A stretch of 64,000 nucleotides of DNA, from the NCBI GenBank assembly GCA_900467185.1, contig UBPA01000005.1:1-64000 (forward strand), in the 5' to 3' direction. Origin of the DNA: Hyphomicrobiales bacterium (GTDB lineage: Bacteria; Pseudomonadota; Alphaproteobacteria; Rhizobiales; Rhizobiaceae). This document shows positions 49,648 through 59,600 of this stretch, one piece after another. How positions within the stretch are numbered: position 1 is the first letter of the stretch; every line of letters starts with the position of its first letter. A program made the position numbers and the translations under genes. The notes beneath the pieces were generated by a model that ran no database searches, was not told the origin of the DNA, and saw nothing but the letters and a program-made list of their open reading frames with translations.

Positions 49648-50868
49648 ATGAACAGCAACAGTCTGCCCCTTCGCCGCCGCCTCCGCGCCGCCCTTGTTGC
49701 CGCCGCCGCGTTCCTCGCCACCACGCCCGCTTTCGCCGATGCCGGCTTCCAGACGTGGATCAACGGCTTTTATCCGACGGCCGCCAAGGCCGGCATCTCC
49801 GAGAGCACCTATCGCAAGGCCTTTGCCGGCGTGAAGACGCCCGATGCGACCGTGATCGAGAAGGCCAATTACCAGCCGGAATTCAAGCACAAGATCTGGG
49901 AATATATCGACAGCCGCGTGAACCCCTACACGCAGAAGGTCGGCCAGGAAATGTCGGTGAAGCATCGCCGCACGCTGGATGCGATCGAAAAGCATTTCGG
50001 CGTCGATCGCAACGTGCTGCTCGCCATCTGGTCGATGGAATCCAATTACGGCGCGGTCCTGGAGAAGGACGACCGGCTGCATTACGTGCCGCGGGCGCTA
50101 GCGACCCTTGCCTATGCCGATCCGAAACGGGCGAAGTTCGCCAAGACCCAGCTGATCGCCGCGCTGAAGATCCTGCAGTCGGGCGATGTGAGCCCACGCG
50201 AACTCAACGGATCCTGGGCCGGCGCCATGGGCCACACGCAGTTCATTCCCACGAGCTACCTGCTCTATGCGGTCGATGCCGACGGCAACGGGCACCGCGA
50301 TATCTGGAACTCGATCCCCGATGCGCTGGCGACGGCGGCCAATCTCCTGAAGAAGAACGGCTGGCAGCCTGGCATGACCTGGGGCTACGAGACGGCCGTT
50401 CCGGCCGGCGGCTCCGACCTTCAGGGCCAGACGAAGACGCTCAAGCAGTGGGCAGCCCTCGGCTTCACCCGCCCGAACGGCAAGGGCTTCCGCGACGGCA
50501 GCATTCGCGCCACGCTGAAGATGCCGGGCGGCAGCGGCAGCCCGGGCTTCCTGATGACCAAGAACTTTTCCGTCATCAAGCGGTATAACGCCTCGGATTC
50601 CTACGCCCTCGGCGTCGGTCTTCTTGCCGACGAAATTGCCGGCTATGGCGGCATGCAGCAGGCCTGGAGCCGGCCGGACGGCACGCTCGACGTCAAGCAG
50701 AAGTTCGAGCTGCAGTCGCGCCTGAAGGAACTCGGCTACTACGACGGCGAGGTGGACGGCAATTTCGGCTCCGGCTCCAAGGCCGCCATCCAGGCGTTCC
50801 AGAACCGCAACGGCATGACCCCCGACGGCCAGCCGACGCAGAACCTTCTTCGCGCCCTGCGGGATTGA
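49648..50868 (+). CDS. Lytic murein transglycosylase (MltB-like) with peptidoglycan-binding domain
   Basis: The protein has 406 residues from ATG 49648 (MNSNSLPLRRRL). Signal peptide to about ATTPAFAD. The catalytic domain (40-330) has the glutamate in LLAIWSMESNYGAVLEK and GAMGHTQFIPTSYLLYAVDADGNG (read as two blocks). The last 70 residues are a PG_binding_1 domain (VKQKFELQSRLKELGYYDGE). It cleaves glycan strands of peptidoglycan in the periplasm without water. It precedes the DUF459 gene, and both lie next to galU, which suggests envelope metabolism. The long frame from 49468 has no ribosome binding site. Confidence 0.92.
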   Translation: MNSNSLPLRRRLRAALVAAAAFLATTPAFADAGFQTWINGFYPTAAKAGISESTYRKAFAGVKTPDATVIEKANYQPEFKHKIWEYIDSRVNPYTQKVGQEMSVKHRRTLDAIEKHFGVDRNVLLAIWSMESNYGAVLEKDDRLHYVPRALATLAYADPKRAKFAKTQLIAALKILQSGDVSPRELNGSWAGAMGHTQFIPTSYLLYAVDADGNGHRDIWNSIPDALATAANLLKKNGWQPGMTWGYETAVPAGGSDLQGQTKTLKQWAALGFTRPNGKGFRDGSIRATLKMPGGSGSPGFLMTKNFSVIKRYNASDSYALGVGLLADEIAGYGGMQQAWSRPDGTLDVKQKFELQSRLKELGYYDGEVDGNFGSGSKAAIQAFQNRNGMTPDGQPTQNLLRALRD

Positions 50869-50951
50869 ACAGCTGCGGCGCGCGGGGCAGGTCCTCGTGT
50901 CGATCTGGCGGAAATGAAGAGGACCGGGCAGGACGCCCGGCCGGAATGCAG

Positions 50952-52373
50952 ATGTCGAGACCACGAGCCGTGACACCACGCGCTGACCCGAGCAACGTTC
51001 TGCCGCACCGGACCCGGCACGCTCCTCTGCGCCGGCTTGCGGTCTTCCTGCTCGCCCTCGTCATCGCCCTGCCGACTGTCGCATTTCTTCCCCCTGTCGG
51101 CCGCGCCGAAGCGCAGGAACGGCGCACGATCCTCGACATGTTCTTCGGCCGGCCGCGCCAGCAACAGCGCGTCTACGAGGATTATGGCGACGGCAGGAAC
51201 ATCTACCGCGAGGCCCCGCCGCCGGTGCGGCGCCAGCCGAAGCCGCAGCGGGCGAAAGCCCGTCCCGCACCCGTCGAGACCCCGGCACCCGAGATCGTCG
51301 CAAAGCAGGCGAATGCCAAGACCGTGCTCGTCGTCGGCGACTTCATCGCCGGCAGCCTCAGCGATGGCCTGCAGACCGCCTTCGCCGACAGCCCGGGCAT
51401 CGTGGTCGAGAATCGGAGCGAGGGCTCGTCCGGCATGGTGCGCGACGACTACTTCGACTGGCCCAACATGCTTCCCGTCTATGCCGACGATGTGAAGCCG
51501 GCCCTGATCATCGTCAGCTTCGGCGCCAACGACCGCCAGCAGATGAAGATCGGCGCGGTGCGGGAGAAATACCGCACGGATGCCTGGATGGCGGAATATA
51601 CACGGCGCGTCGCGCGCTTCGCAGCCCTCGCCCGCAGCCGCAACGTGCCGCTTCTCTGGGTCGGCATGCCGTCATTCCAGTCTCCCGCCATGACGGCGGA
51701 CATGGTGACGTTCAACGGCATCTTCCGCACCGAGGCAGAGAAGGTCGGCGGGCAGTTCATCGATATCTGGGATGGCTTCGTCGACGAGCAGGGCAAGTTC
51801 GTGACGACCGGCTCCGACATCAACGGCCAGCAGGTTCGCCTGCGCGGTGCCGACGGCATCAACCTGACGCCGGCCGGCAAGCGCAAGCTTGCCTTCTACG
51901 TGGAAAAGGACATTCGCCGCCTTCTGGGCGAGACAGCTGCGCCCGGTAGCGACATTCCCGATCCGAGCGACATGAAGGACCTCGTGGTCACGGCCCCGAC
52001 CAGCGACACCATCATCAAGACCCAGCCGATCAGCCTTGTCGATCCAGACCTCGACGGCGCGTCCGCGCTGCTGGACGACGCCAGCCTGCCGGCGAGCACG
52101 GGGCGCAGCGCGCGGGATCTGCTGATCGAGAAAGGCGAGGCCCCGCCCGCCCCGTTCGGGCGGATCGACGATTTCCGGCTGGTGAAGACCGCGCTGGCGC
52201 CGCCGCCAGCGGCGGCAGCGCAGGCCACCGCACCAACATCGGAACCGTTGCCCGCAGATGCCGCACCTTCACCACCGACGGCAGCACAGTCGGCAACGGT
52301 GCCGCCGGCGAAGACCGGAACCGGCCCCCGGCTCGGCGCCGCGCCGCCGTGGCAGGCCGTTCCGCTCCGATAG
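50952..52373 (+). CDS. DUF459/SGNH-fold protein, degenerate active site
   Basis: The protein has 473 residues from ATG 50952. The signal peptide (RLAVFLLALVIALPTVAFLP) ends near AEAQE. A Pro and Arg-rich spacer follows, then an SGNH hydrolase fold from about residue 115: block I VLVVGDFIAGSLSDGL, block III SFGANDRQQM, and block V ADGINLTPAGKRKL. In functional SGNH enzymes block I is GDS and block V is D-x-x-H. Here Ser is Phe and His is Asn, so the catalytic dyad is missing. The long C-terminal tail is Pro and Ala-rich. It follows the lytic transglycosylase by 84 nt and is probably co-transcribed. The ATG at 50946 is an alternative start. Confidence 0.8.
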   Translation: MSRPRAVTPRADPSNVLPHRTRHAPLRRLAVFLLALVIALPTVAFLPPVGRAEAQERRTILDMFFGRPRQQQRVYEDYGDGRNIYREAPPPVRRQPKPQRAKARPAPVETPAPEIVAKQANAKTVLVVGDFIAGSLSDGLQTAFADSPGIVVENRSEGSSGMVRDDYFDWPNMLPVYADDVKPALIIVSFGANDRQQMKIGAVREKYRTDAWMAEYTRRVARFAALARSRNVPLLWVGMPSFQSPAMTADMVTFNGIFRTEAEKVGGQFIDIWDGFVDEQGKFVTTGSDINGQQVRLRGADGINLTPAGKRKLAFYVEKDIRRLLGETAAPGSDIPDPSDMKDLVVTAPTSDTIIKTQPISLVDPDLDGASALLDDASLPASTGRSARDLLIEKGEAPPAPFGRIDDFRLVKTALAPPPAAAAQATAPTSEPLPADAAPSPPTAAQSATVPPAKTGTGPRLGAAPPWQAVPLR

Positions 52374-52498
52374 GCTCCGAGCAGCGCGGCATTGGGTTGG
52401 AATGTTTCCGCATTTCTCCGAAACGCAAAAACACTCCATCTCACCTTTTCAACGCAATTCCGGACGCAAAACCGCTGCGCACATTTGCAGGAATTGCT

Positions 52499-53110
52499 CT
52501 ATGCGGCCTTCAGCGTGGCGACCGTCTCAAGTGCCGCCTTGGTTGCGGCTTCCCGCGGCTCGGCCCCGAGCGCCAGGCCTTCGGCCACGATGACCTCGGG
52601 ATTGGCGACGCCGATGAAGGCGAAGACCGAACGCAAATAGGTCTCGGCATGCTCGAAGGACTGCGACGGCGTGCCCGGACCGTACAGACCGCCCCGCGCA
52701 ATCGTCAGGATGACGCGCTTGTCGCCCGCCAGACCTTCTGGACCGGCTTCGGTGTAGCGAAACGTCTTGCCGGCCACGCAGATGCGGTCCACCCAGCTTT
52801 TCAGCTGGCTCGAGATCGTGAAATTGTAGAGGGCCACGCCGATCACGACGACATCGGCTGCGAGAAACGCGTCCAGCACCTTGCCGCCGAGCGCCAGATC
52901 GTCCTGGAGCGCCTGATCGTGTTGCACATCGTCGCTCTGGCCGGCGAGGTAGCGACCGGTGAGATGGGCGATCGGTTCGGCGACGAGATCGTGATAGGTG
53001 ACCTCGATGTCGGGATTGCCTGCCGTGATCCGTTCCACGGCAGCCATGGACAGCGCGCGGCTGACGGAGTGGTCGCCGAGAATGCTGGAGTCGAGGTGGA
53101 GGAGTTTCAT
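52499..53110 (-). CDS. azoR: FMN-dependent NADH-azoreductase family
   Basis: The product has 203 residues. The flavodoxin-like fold shows the FMN-binding segments LHLDSSILGDHSVSRAL near the start, ALYNFTISSQLKSWVDRI near 93, and the GGLYGPGTPSQSFEHAETYL block near 140. It is a cytosolic dimeric flavoenzyme that reduces quinones, azo dyes and similar compounds with NADH. The gene is divergent from an HxlR-type regulator and separated by 121 nt that contains an inverted repeat. HxlR-family proteins often control neighbouring azoreductase genes in response to electrophiles, so regulation by the neighbour is likely. Confidence 0.92.
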   Translation of the reverse strand: MKLLHLDSSILGDHSVSRALSMAAVERITAGNPDIEVTYHDLVAEPIAHLTGRYLAGQSDDVQHDQALQDDLALGGKVLDAFLAADVVVIGVALYNFTISSQLKSWVDRICVAGKTFRYTEAGPEGLAGDKRVILTIARGGLYGPGTPSQSFEHAETYLRSVFAFIGVANPEVIVAEGLALGAEPREAATKAALETVATLKAA

Positions 53111-53181
53111 ATGTCTATCCTTTGGTGCACCATGTGCCGGTCGTTCGAAGAAGGTCCGCAGGAAAAGCCGGAGCCCCGCGT

Positions 53182-53200
53182 CGTCACCGATTGTGTGACG
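53182..53200. promoter_or_regulatory. Candidate operator in the azoR-hxlR divergent region
   Basis: CGTCAC-N7-GTGACG is a 6+7+6 inverted repeat centred in the 121-nt divergent region. It is the most regular dyad there. Confidence 0.45.
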
Positions 53201-53231
53201 TCTGGGAGTTACTTTTCCATACCGAGGCACT

Positions 53232-53660
53232 ATGAATGACGTGAATGAGCATGCGCAAGGAGGCACATTCTTGACACCTGCAAATACGGACATGACGCTG
53301 GAAACGCTGCACGAGACGCATGACTGCCGTCTGGCGAGCGCCCTCCTCTCCCGGATCGGCGACAAATGGTCGGTGCTGGTGGTGATGTTGCTGACGCCGG
53401 GGCCGAAGCGGTTCAACGCGCTCAAGCGCGCCCTCGGCAGCATTTCCCAGCGCATGCTGACACTGACGTTGCGCAACCTGGAGCGTGACGGGCTGGTGAC
53501 GCGGACGATCTATCCGACCATTCCGCCGAAGGTGGAATACGCGCTGACCGATCTCGGACAGTCGCTGCGCGAGCCCGTTCAGGCGCTCGGCAATTGGGCG
53601 TTCGAGCATCAGGAGACGATCGACAAGGCGCGCCTGGCCTACGACCAGCGGAATGCCTGA
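53232..53660 (+). CDS. HxlR family transcriptional regulator
   Basis: The product has 142 residues with an HxlR-type winged helix: [40 protein letters not shown], and the wing [21 protein letters not shown] conserved cysteine near residue 32 (HDCRL) is in the place used for redox or electrophile sensing in several family members. It is divergent from azoR, and the dyad in between is a likely binding site. Two in-frame starts are possible: 53232 (MNDVNEH), and 53292 (MTLETLHE), which would give a shorter 122-residue protein nearer the family norm. Confidence 0.88.
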   Translation: MNDVNEHAQGGTFLTPANTDMTLETLHETHDCRLASALLSRIGDKWSVLVVMLLTPGPKRFNALKRALGSISQRMLTLTLRNLERDGLVTRTIYPTIPPKVEYALTDLGQSLREPVQALGNWAFEHQETIDKARLAYDQRNA

Positions 53661-53729
53661 GAGATAGGCTCGCCGTCGAGGACGCCCGGCTTTCGCCGGA
53701 CGTCCGTCTGTCGAGAGCGTGTGTCGGGA

Positions 53730-55184
53730 TCAGCGCGGCAGGACGCTCGCGCCCATCAGGGCCTCGTCGATCGCCCGCGCTGCCTGACGGCCTTCGCGGA
53801 TCGCCCAGACGACGAGCGACTGGCCGCGGCGCACGTCGCCGGCCGCCCAGACCTTGTCGACCGATGTCCGGTAATCCTTGTCGTCGGCGATGACGTTGCT
53901 GGAGCCGCGACGGTCGGTGTTGATGGCGAGCGCATCGCCGAGCTCTTCCAGAACGCCGGTCTTCAACGGGCCGCTGAAGCCGATGGCGATGAAGGCGAGG
54001 TCGGCCTTGATGACGAACTCCGTGCCGGGAACCGGCTTGCGGCGATCGTCGACCTGACAGCACTTCACGCCGGTCAGAACGCCGTCTTCACCGACGAATT
54101 CGAGCGTCGCGACCTGGAACTCGCGCACCGCGCCCTCCGCCTGCGAGGAGGAGGTCCGCATCTTCGTTGCCCAGAACGGCCAGACGGCAAGCTTGTCTTC
54201 CTTTTCCGGCGGCTGCGGGCGGATGTCGAGCTGCGTCACCTTGACGGCTCCCTGACGGAAGGCCGTACCAACGCAGTCGGACGCCGTATCGCCGCCGCCG
54301 ACGACGACGATGTGCTTGCCGCCGGCAAGGATCGGATCCGAGGGCCAGCCGACGCTGTCGATATTTTCGCGGCCGACGCGGCGGTTCTGCTGGACGAGAT
54401 AGGGCATGGCATCGTGCACACCGGCGAACTCGCCGCCGGGAAGGCCCGCATCGCGGGGCGTCTCGGAGCCGCCGCAATAGAGCACGGCATCATGCTCCTC
54501 GCGCAGGCTCTCCACCGTGCGGTCCACGCCGATATTGACGCCGTAATGGAAGGTGACGCCTTCGCCGGTCATCTGCTCGACGCGGCGGTCGATGAAGTTC
54601 TTCTCCATCTTGAAGTCGGGAATGCCGTAGCGCAGCAGGCCACCGGCCTTGGTCTCGCGCTCGTAGACATGCACGGCATGGCCGGCGCGGGCCAGCTGCT
54701 GGGCCGCCGCCATGCCGGCAGGACCCGAACCGATGATGCCGATCGACTTCCCGGTCTTCGTCACCGCCGGCTTCGGCACGATATAGCCCATCTCATAGGC
54801 CTTGTCGGCGATCGCCTGCTCGATGGTCTTGATGGTGACCGGCGCGTCTTCGAGGTTGAGCGTGCAGGCTTCCTCGCAGGGCGCGGGGCAGATGCGGCCG
54901 GTGAACTCCGGGAAATTATTGGTCGAATGCAGGTTGCGGATCGCCTCTTCCCAGTTGCCGCTGTAGACGAGATCGTTCCAGTCGGGGATCTGGTTGTGCA
55001 CCGGGCAGCCGGTCGGGCCATGGCAGAAGGGGATGCCGCAATCCATGCAGCGCGCCGCCTGCTTCTGCACCTCCGGCTCCGACATCGGGATCGTGAATTC
55101 CCGGAAATGGCGGATACGATCGGAGGCCGGCTGATACTTTGCCAGCTGCCGGTCGATTTCCATGAAACCTGTAACCTTGCCCAT
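53730..55184 (-). CDS. gltD: Glutamate synthase (NADPH) small subunit
   Basis: The protein has 484 residues from ATG 55184 (MGKVTGFMEIDRQLAKYQP). The N-terminal Cys clusters for two 4Fe-4S centres are clear: CMDCGIPFC, CPVHN, and CPAPCEEAC. Two dinucleotide-binding motifs follow (GSGPAGMAAAQQLARAG for FAD and VVGGGDTASDCVG for NADPH). It supplies electrons to GltB. Its gene is separated from gltB by a polysaccharide pyruvyl transferase-family gene on the same strand. It has its own start about 155 nt after that gene, so it may be expressed from a second promoter. Confidence 0.96.
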   Translation of the reverse strand: MGKVTGFMEIDRQLAKYQPASDRIRHFREFTIPMSEPEVQKQAARCMDCGIPFCHGPTGCPVHNQIPDWNDLVYSGNWEEAIRNLHSTNNFPEFTGRICPAPCEEACTLNLEDAPVTIKTIEQAIADKAYEMGYIVPKPAVTKTGKSIGIIGSGPAGMAAAQQLARAGHAVHVYERETKAGGLLRYGIPDFKMEKNFIDRRVEQMTGEGVTFHYGVNIGVDRTVESLREEHDAVLYCGGSETPRDAGLPGGEFAGVHDAMPYLVQQNRRVGRENIDSVGWPSDPILAGGKHIVVVGGGDTASDCVGTAFRQGAVKVTQLDIRPQPPEKEDKLAVWPFWATKMRTSSSQAEGAVREFQVATLEFVGEDGVLTGVKCCQVDDRRKPVPGTEFVIKADLAFIAIGFSGPLKTGVLEELGDALAINTDRRGSSNVIADDKDYRTSVDKVWAAGDVRRGQSLVVWAIREGRQAARAIDEALMGASVLPR

Positions 55185-55339
55185 GACGTAACCCTCAATC
55201 GTCGCCGTGGAAGCGCTGATGCCACCCGCTCCGCGTCCACCCGTTTCTGTTCCTGACTGCCGGAGGTCCGGCAGGCTTTTCGTCGCATTGTCGCCAGATC
55301 GGGCGAACACTCAATCGAATTTCAAGGCCATGAGACGTT

Positions 55340-56410
55340 TCATGACCGTTCCCTGAAGAACCGGTCCGCCAGCCCCTCGATGAAGGCCTGGCCCGGAAGC
55401 CGTTTTCGCTGCGTCGGCAGCGCGGCGATCAGCGGCGCATCGAAGGCGCTTCCGCCGGCGCCCTTGCCCATCATGGCGAGCGGCAGCGGGAAAGACTCGA
55501 TCAGCGGCTTGTCGTCGAACGCCTTCGGCGCCCAGACCCGGTCGATGGCGTCGATCACGGCCTGCCAGTTCGTCTTCACCTGCCGCGGCTGGTACCAGAT
55601 GTCGAGGTCCGACAGACCGAGACCACGATAGAGATCGACGAAGCGCAGGTCGATGACGCCGCTCTCGTCGGAGAGATCGATGCGTCCGAGCCCGGTGCTG
55701 CGCGACCGTGGCGAGAAATAGAGGCAGGGAATGCCGTAGGATTCGGCAAAGACCATGCCGTGCAGGCTGGTCGAGACGATCCGCTTGCACGACAGGATCT
55801 CGTCCAGTCGTTCGCGCAGCGCGGCAATCGTCGTCGGCGTGACCGTGTTGATCAGCTTCACCGAGCCCATCTCCGACGGCGCCACGTGATGGCGGCCCTC
55901 GGTGTCCTTCGGCCGGGCGTCGAAGGTGCGCTCGGACAGTTCCGCCAGATGCAGGATGACGCCGAGTTCATGAGTCTTCTTGACGGGCGCATCGTGAAAA
56001 TGCGGCAGCAGCCAGAGCGGATCGCCATAGACGGCAGGCCCGTCGCTGCCGAGCACGCGGCGGCTGAACGGCCCGCGCGTCGCATGGAAGGTGAAGCGCG
56101 TGCCGGCCGGACGGGTGTAGGGAATCTTCTCCTCGCCATGCTGGCCGGGATTGAGGTTGGGCGACGTGCCCGTTCCCCAGACATGCACATGCCCGCCCGC
56201 CATCATGTGACCGATGGTGCCGACGGCGGCCAGACGGGTCTGGCGGCTCTTGCTCGGCGCATGCGTCACCGGCAACCCGGACATCATCGAGACGATCACC
56301 GGAGACAGCGCGTCACCGAGATTGAGATAGTTCTCGCCCACCGGCGGCGTCACCCAGGAGACCGGGATGGCAGCCTTCGACGCGACGATGTCGAGAAGGT
56401 CACTGGACAC
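55340..56410 (-). CDS. Polysaccharide pyruvyl transferase family protein
   Basis: The protein has 356 residues. It has the PF04230-type pattern: GENYLNLGDALSPVIVSMMS near residue 25, HVWGTGTSPNLNP near 75, and C-terminal STSLHGMVFAESYGIPCLYF near 212. Family members add ketal pyruvate to exopolysaccharide or teichoic-acid units. Here it lies between gltB and gltD on the same strand, away from any polysaccharide cluster, so its acceptor is unknown. In the operon it may simply be carried along. There is no membrane segment. The start ATG follows GTGTAACGTGTCC with a weak site, so the start is tentative. Confidence 0.8.
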   Translation of the reverse strand: MSSDLLDIVASKAAIPVSWVTPPVGENYLNLGDALSPVIVSMMSGLPVTHAPSKSRQTRLAAVGTIGHMMAGGHVHVWGTGTSPNLNPGQHGEEKIPYTRPAGTRFTFHATRGPFSRRVLGSDGPAVYGDPLWLLPHFHDAPVKKTHELGVILHLAELSERTFDARPKDTEGRHHVAPSEMGSVKLINTVTPTTIAALRERLDEILSCKRIVSTSLHGMVFAESYGIPCLYFSPRSRSTGLGRIDLSDESGVIDLRFVDLYRGLGLSDLDIWYQPRQVKTNWQAVIDAIDRVWAPKAFDDKPLIESFPLPLAMMGKGAGGSAFDAPLIAALPTQRKRLPGQAFIEGLADRFFRERS

Positions 56411-56629
56411 GTTACACCATGTTCATTCTTGCGCGGGTCGGGCTGCGCATATTTCGAGGTTTCGCGAGAACGCCAGAGCCGGATCGGGCGTAGCCCCATC
56501 GGCTCCTGGCAAGACCCGCATGAGAGGCCGGATCGGCGCGCAGCCGACCCGCCGAAGGGACAGGCGAGACGCGTGGCCGGAGGGTCGAACCGGGGCCGCG
56601 ACCGGCGCCGCCCCGGACGGGGCTATCGA

Positions 56630-59600
56630 TTACTCGGCAGCCTCCGCCATTTTCATCCGCTCCATGTCCTCGAGCGCACGACGGTACTCGACCGGCATGA
56701 CCTTGCGGAATTTCGGCCGGAAGTCCGCCCAGTTGTCGAGGATCTCCTTGGCACGGGGCGAACCCGTGTAGTGGAGATGGTTGGAGATGAGCTGCACCAG
56801 CCGCTCCTCATCATGACGTGTCATGTCGCCGGACACGTCCACCATGCCCTTGTGCATGAGGTCGCCACCGTGATGATGCAGCTTCTCCAGCATGTCGTCT
56901 TCCTCCGGCACCGGCTGCAGCTCGACCATGGCCATGTTGCAACGCTGCGGGAAGTCGGCGCTCTCGTCCAGCACATAGGCGACGCCGCCCGACATGCCGG
57001 CCGCGAAGTTGCGGCCCGTTTCGCCGAGCACGACCACCACGCCACCCGTCATGTATTCGCAGCCATGGTCGCCCACGCCCTCGACCACCGCGATGGCGCC
57101 GGAGTTGCGCACGGCAAAACGTTCGCCGGCCACACCGTTGAAGTAGCATTCGCCCGAGATCGCGCCGTAAAGCACCGTGTTGCCGACGATGATCGACTCA
57201 GCCGCCTTGATCTTCGACGCCTCGGAGGGACGCACGACGATGCGGCCGCCGGAGAGGCCCTTGCCGACATAGTCGTTGCCGTCGCCGATCAGGTCAAACG
57301 TGATGCCGCGCGCGAGGAACGCGCCGAACGACTGGCCCGCCGTGCCGCGCAGCGTCACGAAGATCGTGTCGTCCTTCAGCCCCTTGTGGCGCCAGCGCTT
57401 GGCCAGCTCGCCCGACAGCATCGCGCCGGCCGACCGGTCGACGTTCTTGATCGTCGCCTCGATCTTCACGGGGGTCTTGGATTCCAGCGCCGGCATCGCT
57501 TCCGCGATCAGCTTGCGATCAAGAATGTCGTGGATCGGGTGGTTCTGCTTCTCCGTCCAGTAGGTCGCGGCCTTCGGCGCATCGACCTTGTAGAAGATGT
57601 TGGAGAAATCGAGCCCGTTCGCCTTCCAGTGCGAGATCAGCGTGTCCTTCTCCAGCAGTTCCGACGCGCCGATGATGTCGTCGAACTTCGACACGCCGAG
57701 CGAGGCGAGGATCTCCCGCACCTCTTCGGCGACGAAGAAGAAGTAGTTGACGACGTGCTCGGGCGCACCCTTGAAGCGCTTGCGCAGGACGGGGTCCTGC
57801 GTCGCCACGCCCACCGGACAGGTGTTCAGGTGGCACTTGCGCATCATGATGCAGCCGGCCGCAATCAGCGGCGCGGTGGAGAAGCCGAACTCGTCGGCCC
57901 CCAGAAGCGCACCGATGATGACGTCGCGGCCGGTCTTCAGGCCGCCATCGACCTGCAGGGCGATGCGCGAGCGCAGGCCGTTCAGCACCAGCGTCTGGTG
58001 CGTCTCGGCAAGGCCGATTTCCCAAGGGCTGCCGGCATGCTTGAGCGAGGTCAGCGGCGAAGCACCGGTGCCGCCGTCATAGCCGGAGACCGTGATGTGG
58101 TCGGCGCGCGCCTTGGCAACGCCGGCAGCAACCGTGCCGACGCCGACTTCCGAGACGAGCTTGACGGAGACGTTTGCCTCCGGATTGACGTTCTTCAGGT
58201 CGTAGATCAGCTGCGCCAGATCTTCGATCGAGTAGATGTCGTGGTGCGGCGGCGGCGAGATGAGACCGACGCCGGGCGTCGAATGCCGGGTCTTGGCGAC
58301 GGTCGCGTCCACCTTGTGGCCGGGCAGCTGCCCGCCCTCCCCGGGCTTGGCACCCTGCGCCACCTTGATCTGCAGCATGTCGGCATTGACCAGATATTCC
58401 GTCGTCACGCCGAAGCGACCCGAGGCCACCTGCTTGATGGCGGAGCGTTCCGGGTTGGCGGAGCCATCATGGAGCGGGAAGTAGCGATCGCTCTCCTCGC
58501 CGCCCTCGCCGGTGTTCGACTTGCCGCCGATCCGGTTCATGGCGATGGCGAGCGTCGTGTGCGCCTCGCGCGAGATGGAGCCGAACGACATGGCACCGGT
58601 CGAGAAGCGCTTGACGATCTCGGAAGCCGGCTCGACCTCGTCGATCGAGATCGGCGTGCGGCCGAGACCTTCCGCACCCTTGATGGTGAAGAGACCGCGA
58701 ATGGTGTTCATGCGCAGCGCGTCGCCATTCACCATGTCGGCGAACTCGCGGTAGCGGTCCTGCGCATTGCCGCGCACGGCATGCTGGAGCGAGGCGATCG
58801 AATCCGGCGACCAGGCATGGCCCTCGCCGCGCATGCGGTAGGCATATTCGCCGCCGACGTCGAGCGTGTTGGTCAGCACCGGATCGGGACCGAAGGCCGC
58901 CTGGTGACGGTTGAAAGTCTCCTCGGCGATTTCCTTGAGGCCGATGCCTTCGATCTGCGTGGCCGTGCCGAAGAAGTAGCGTTCGATCAGCTGGCTCGAC
59001 AAACCCACGGCATCGAAGATCTGCCCGCCGCAATAGGACTGGTAGGTCGAGATGCCCATCTTGGACATGACCTTGAGGATGCCCTTCCCCACGGCCTTGA
59101 TGTAGCGGTAGACGATTTCGCTGCTGTCGACTTCCTTGGGGAACTCGCCGCGCTTGTGCATGTCGGTCAGCGTGTCGAAGGCGAGATAGGGGTTGATCGC
59201 CTCGGCACCGTAGCCGGCGAGAAGCGCGAAATGGTGAATTTCGCGCGGCTCGCCCGATTCCACCACGAGGCCGACCGAGGTGCGAAGACCCTTGCGGATG
59301 AGGTGGTGGTGCACGGCGGCGGTCGCGAGCAGCGCGGGAATGGCGATGCGGTCAGGACCGACCTGGCGATCGGAAAGCACGATGATGTTGTAGCCGCCCT
59401 TGACGGCGGCCTCCGCACGCTCGCAGAGCCGGTCGAGGATTTCCGGCATGCCTTCGGCGCCGCGCGCGACATCATAGGTGAAGTCGAGCGTCTTGGTGTC
59501 GAACCGGTCTTCCGTATGGCCGATGGAGCGGATCTTTTCGAGATCGCCATTGGTCAGGATCGGCTGGCGCACTTCCAGCCGCTTGGCGTGGGATGCCCCG

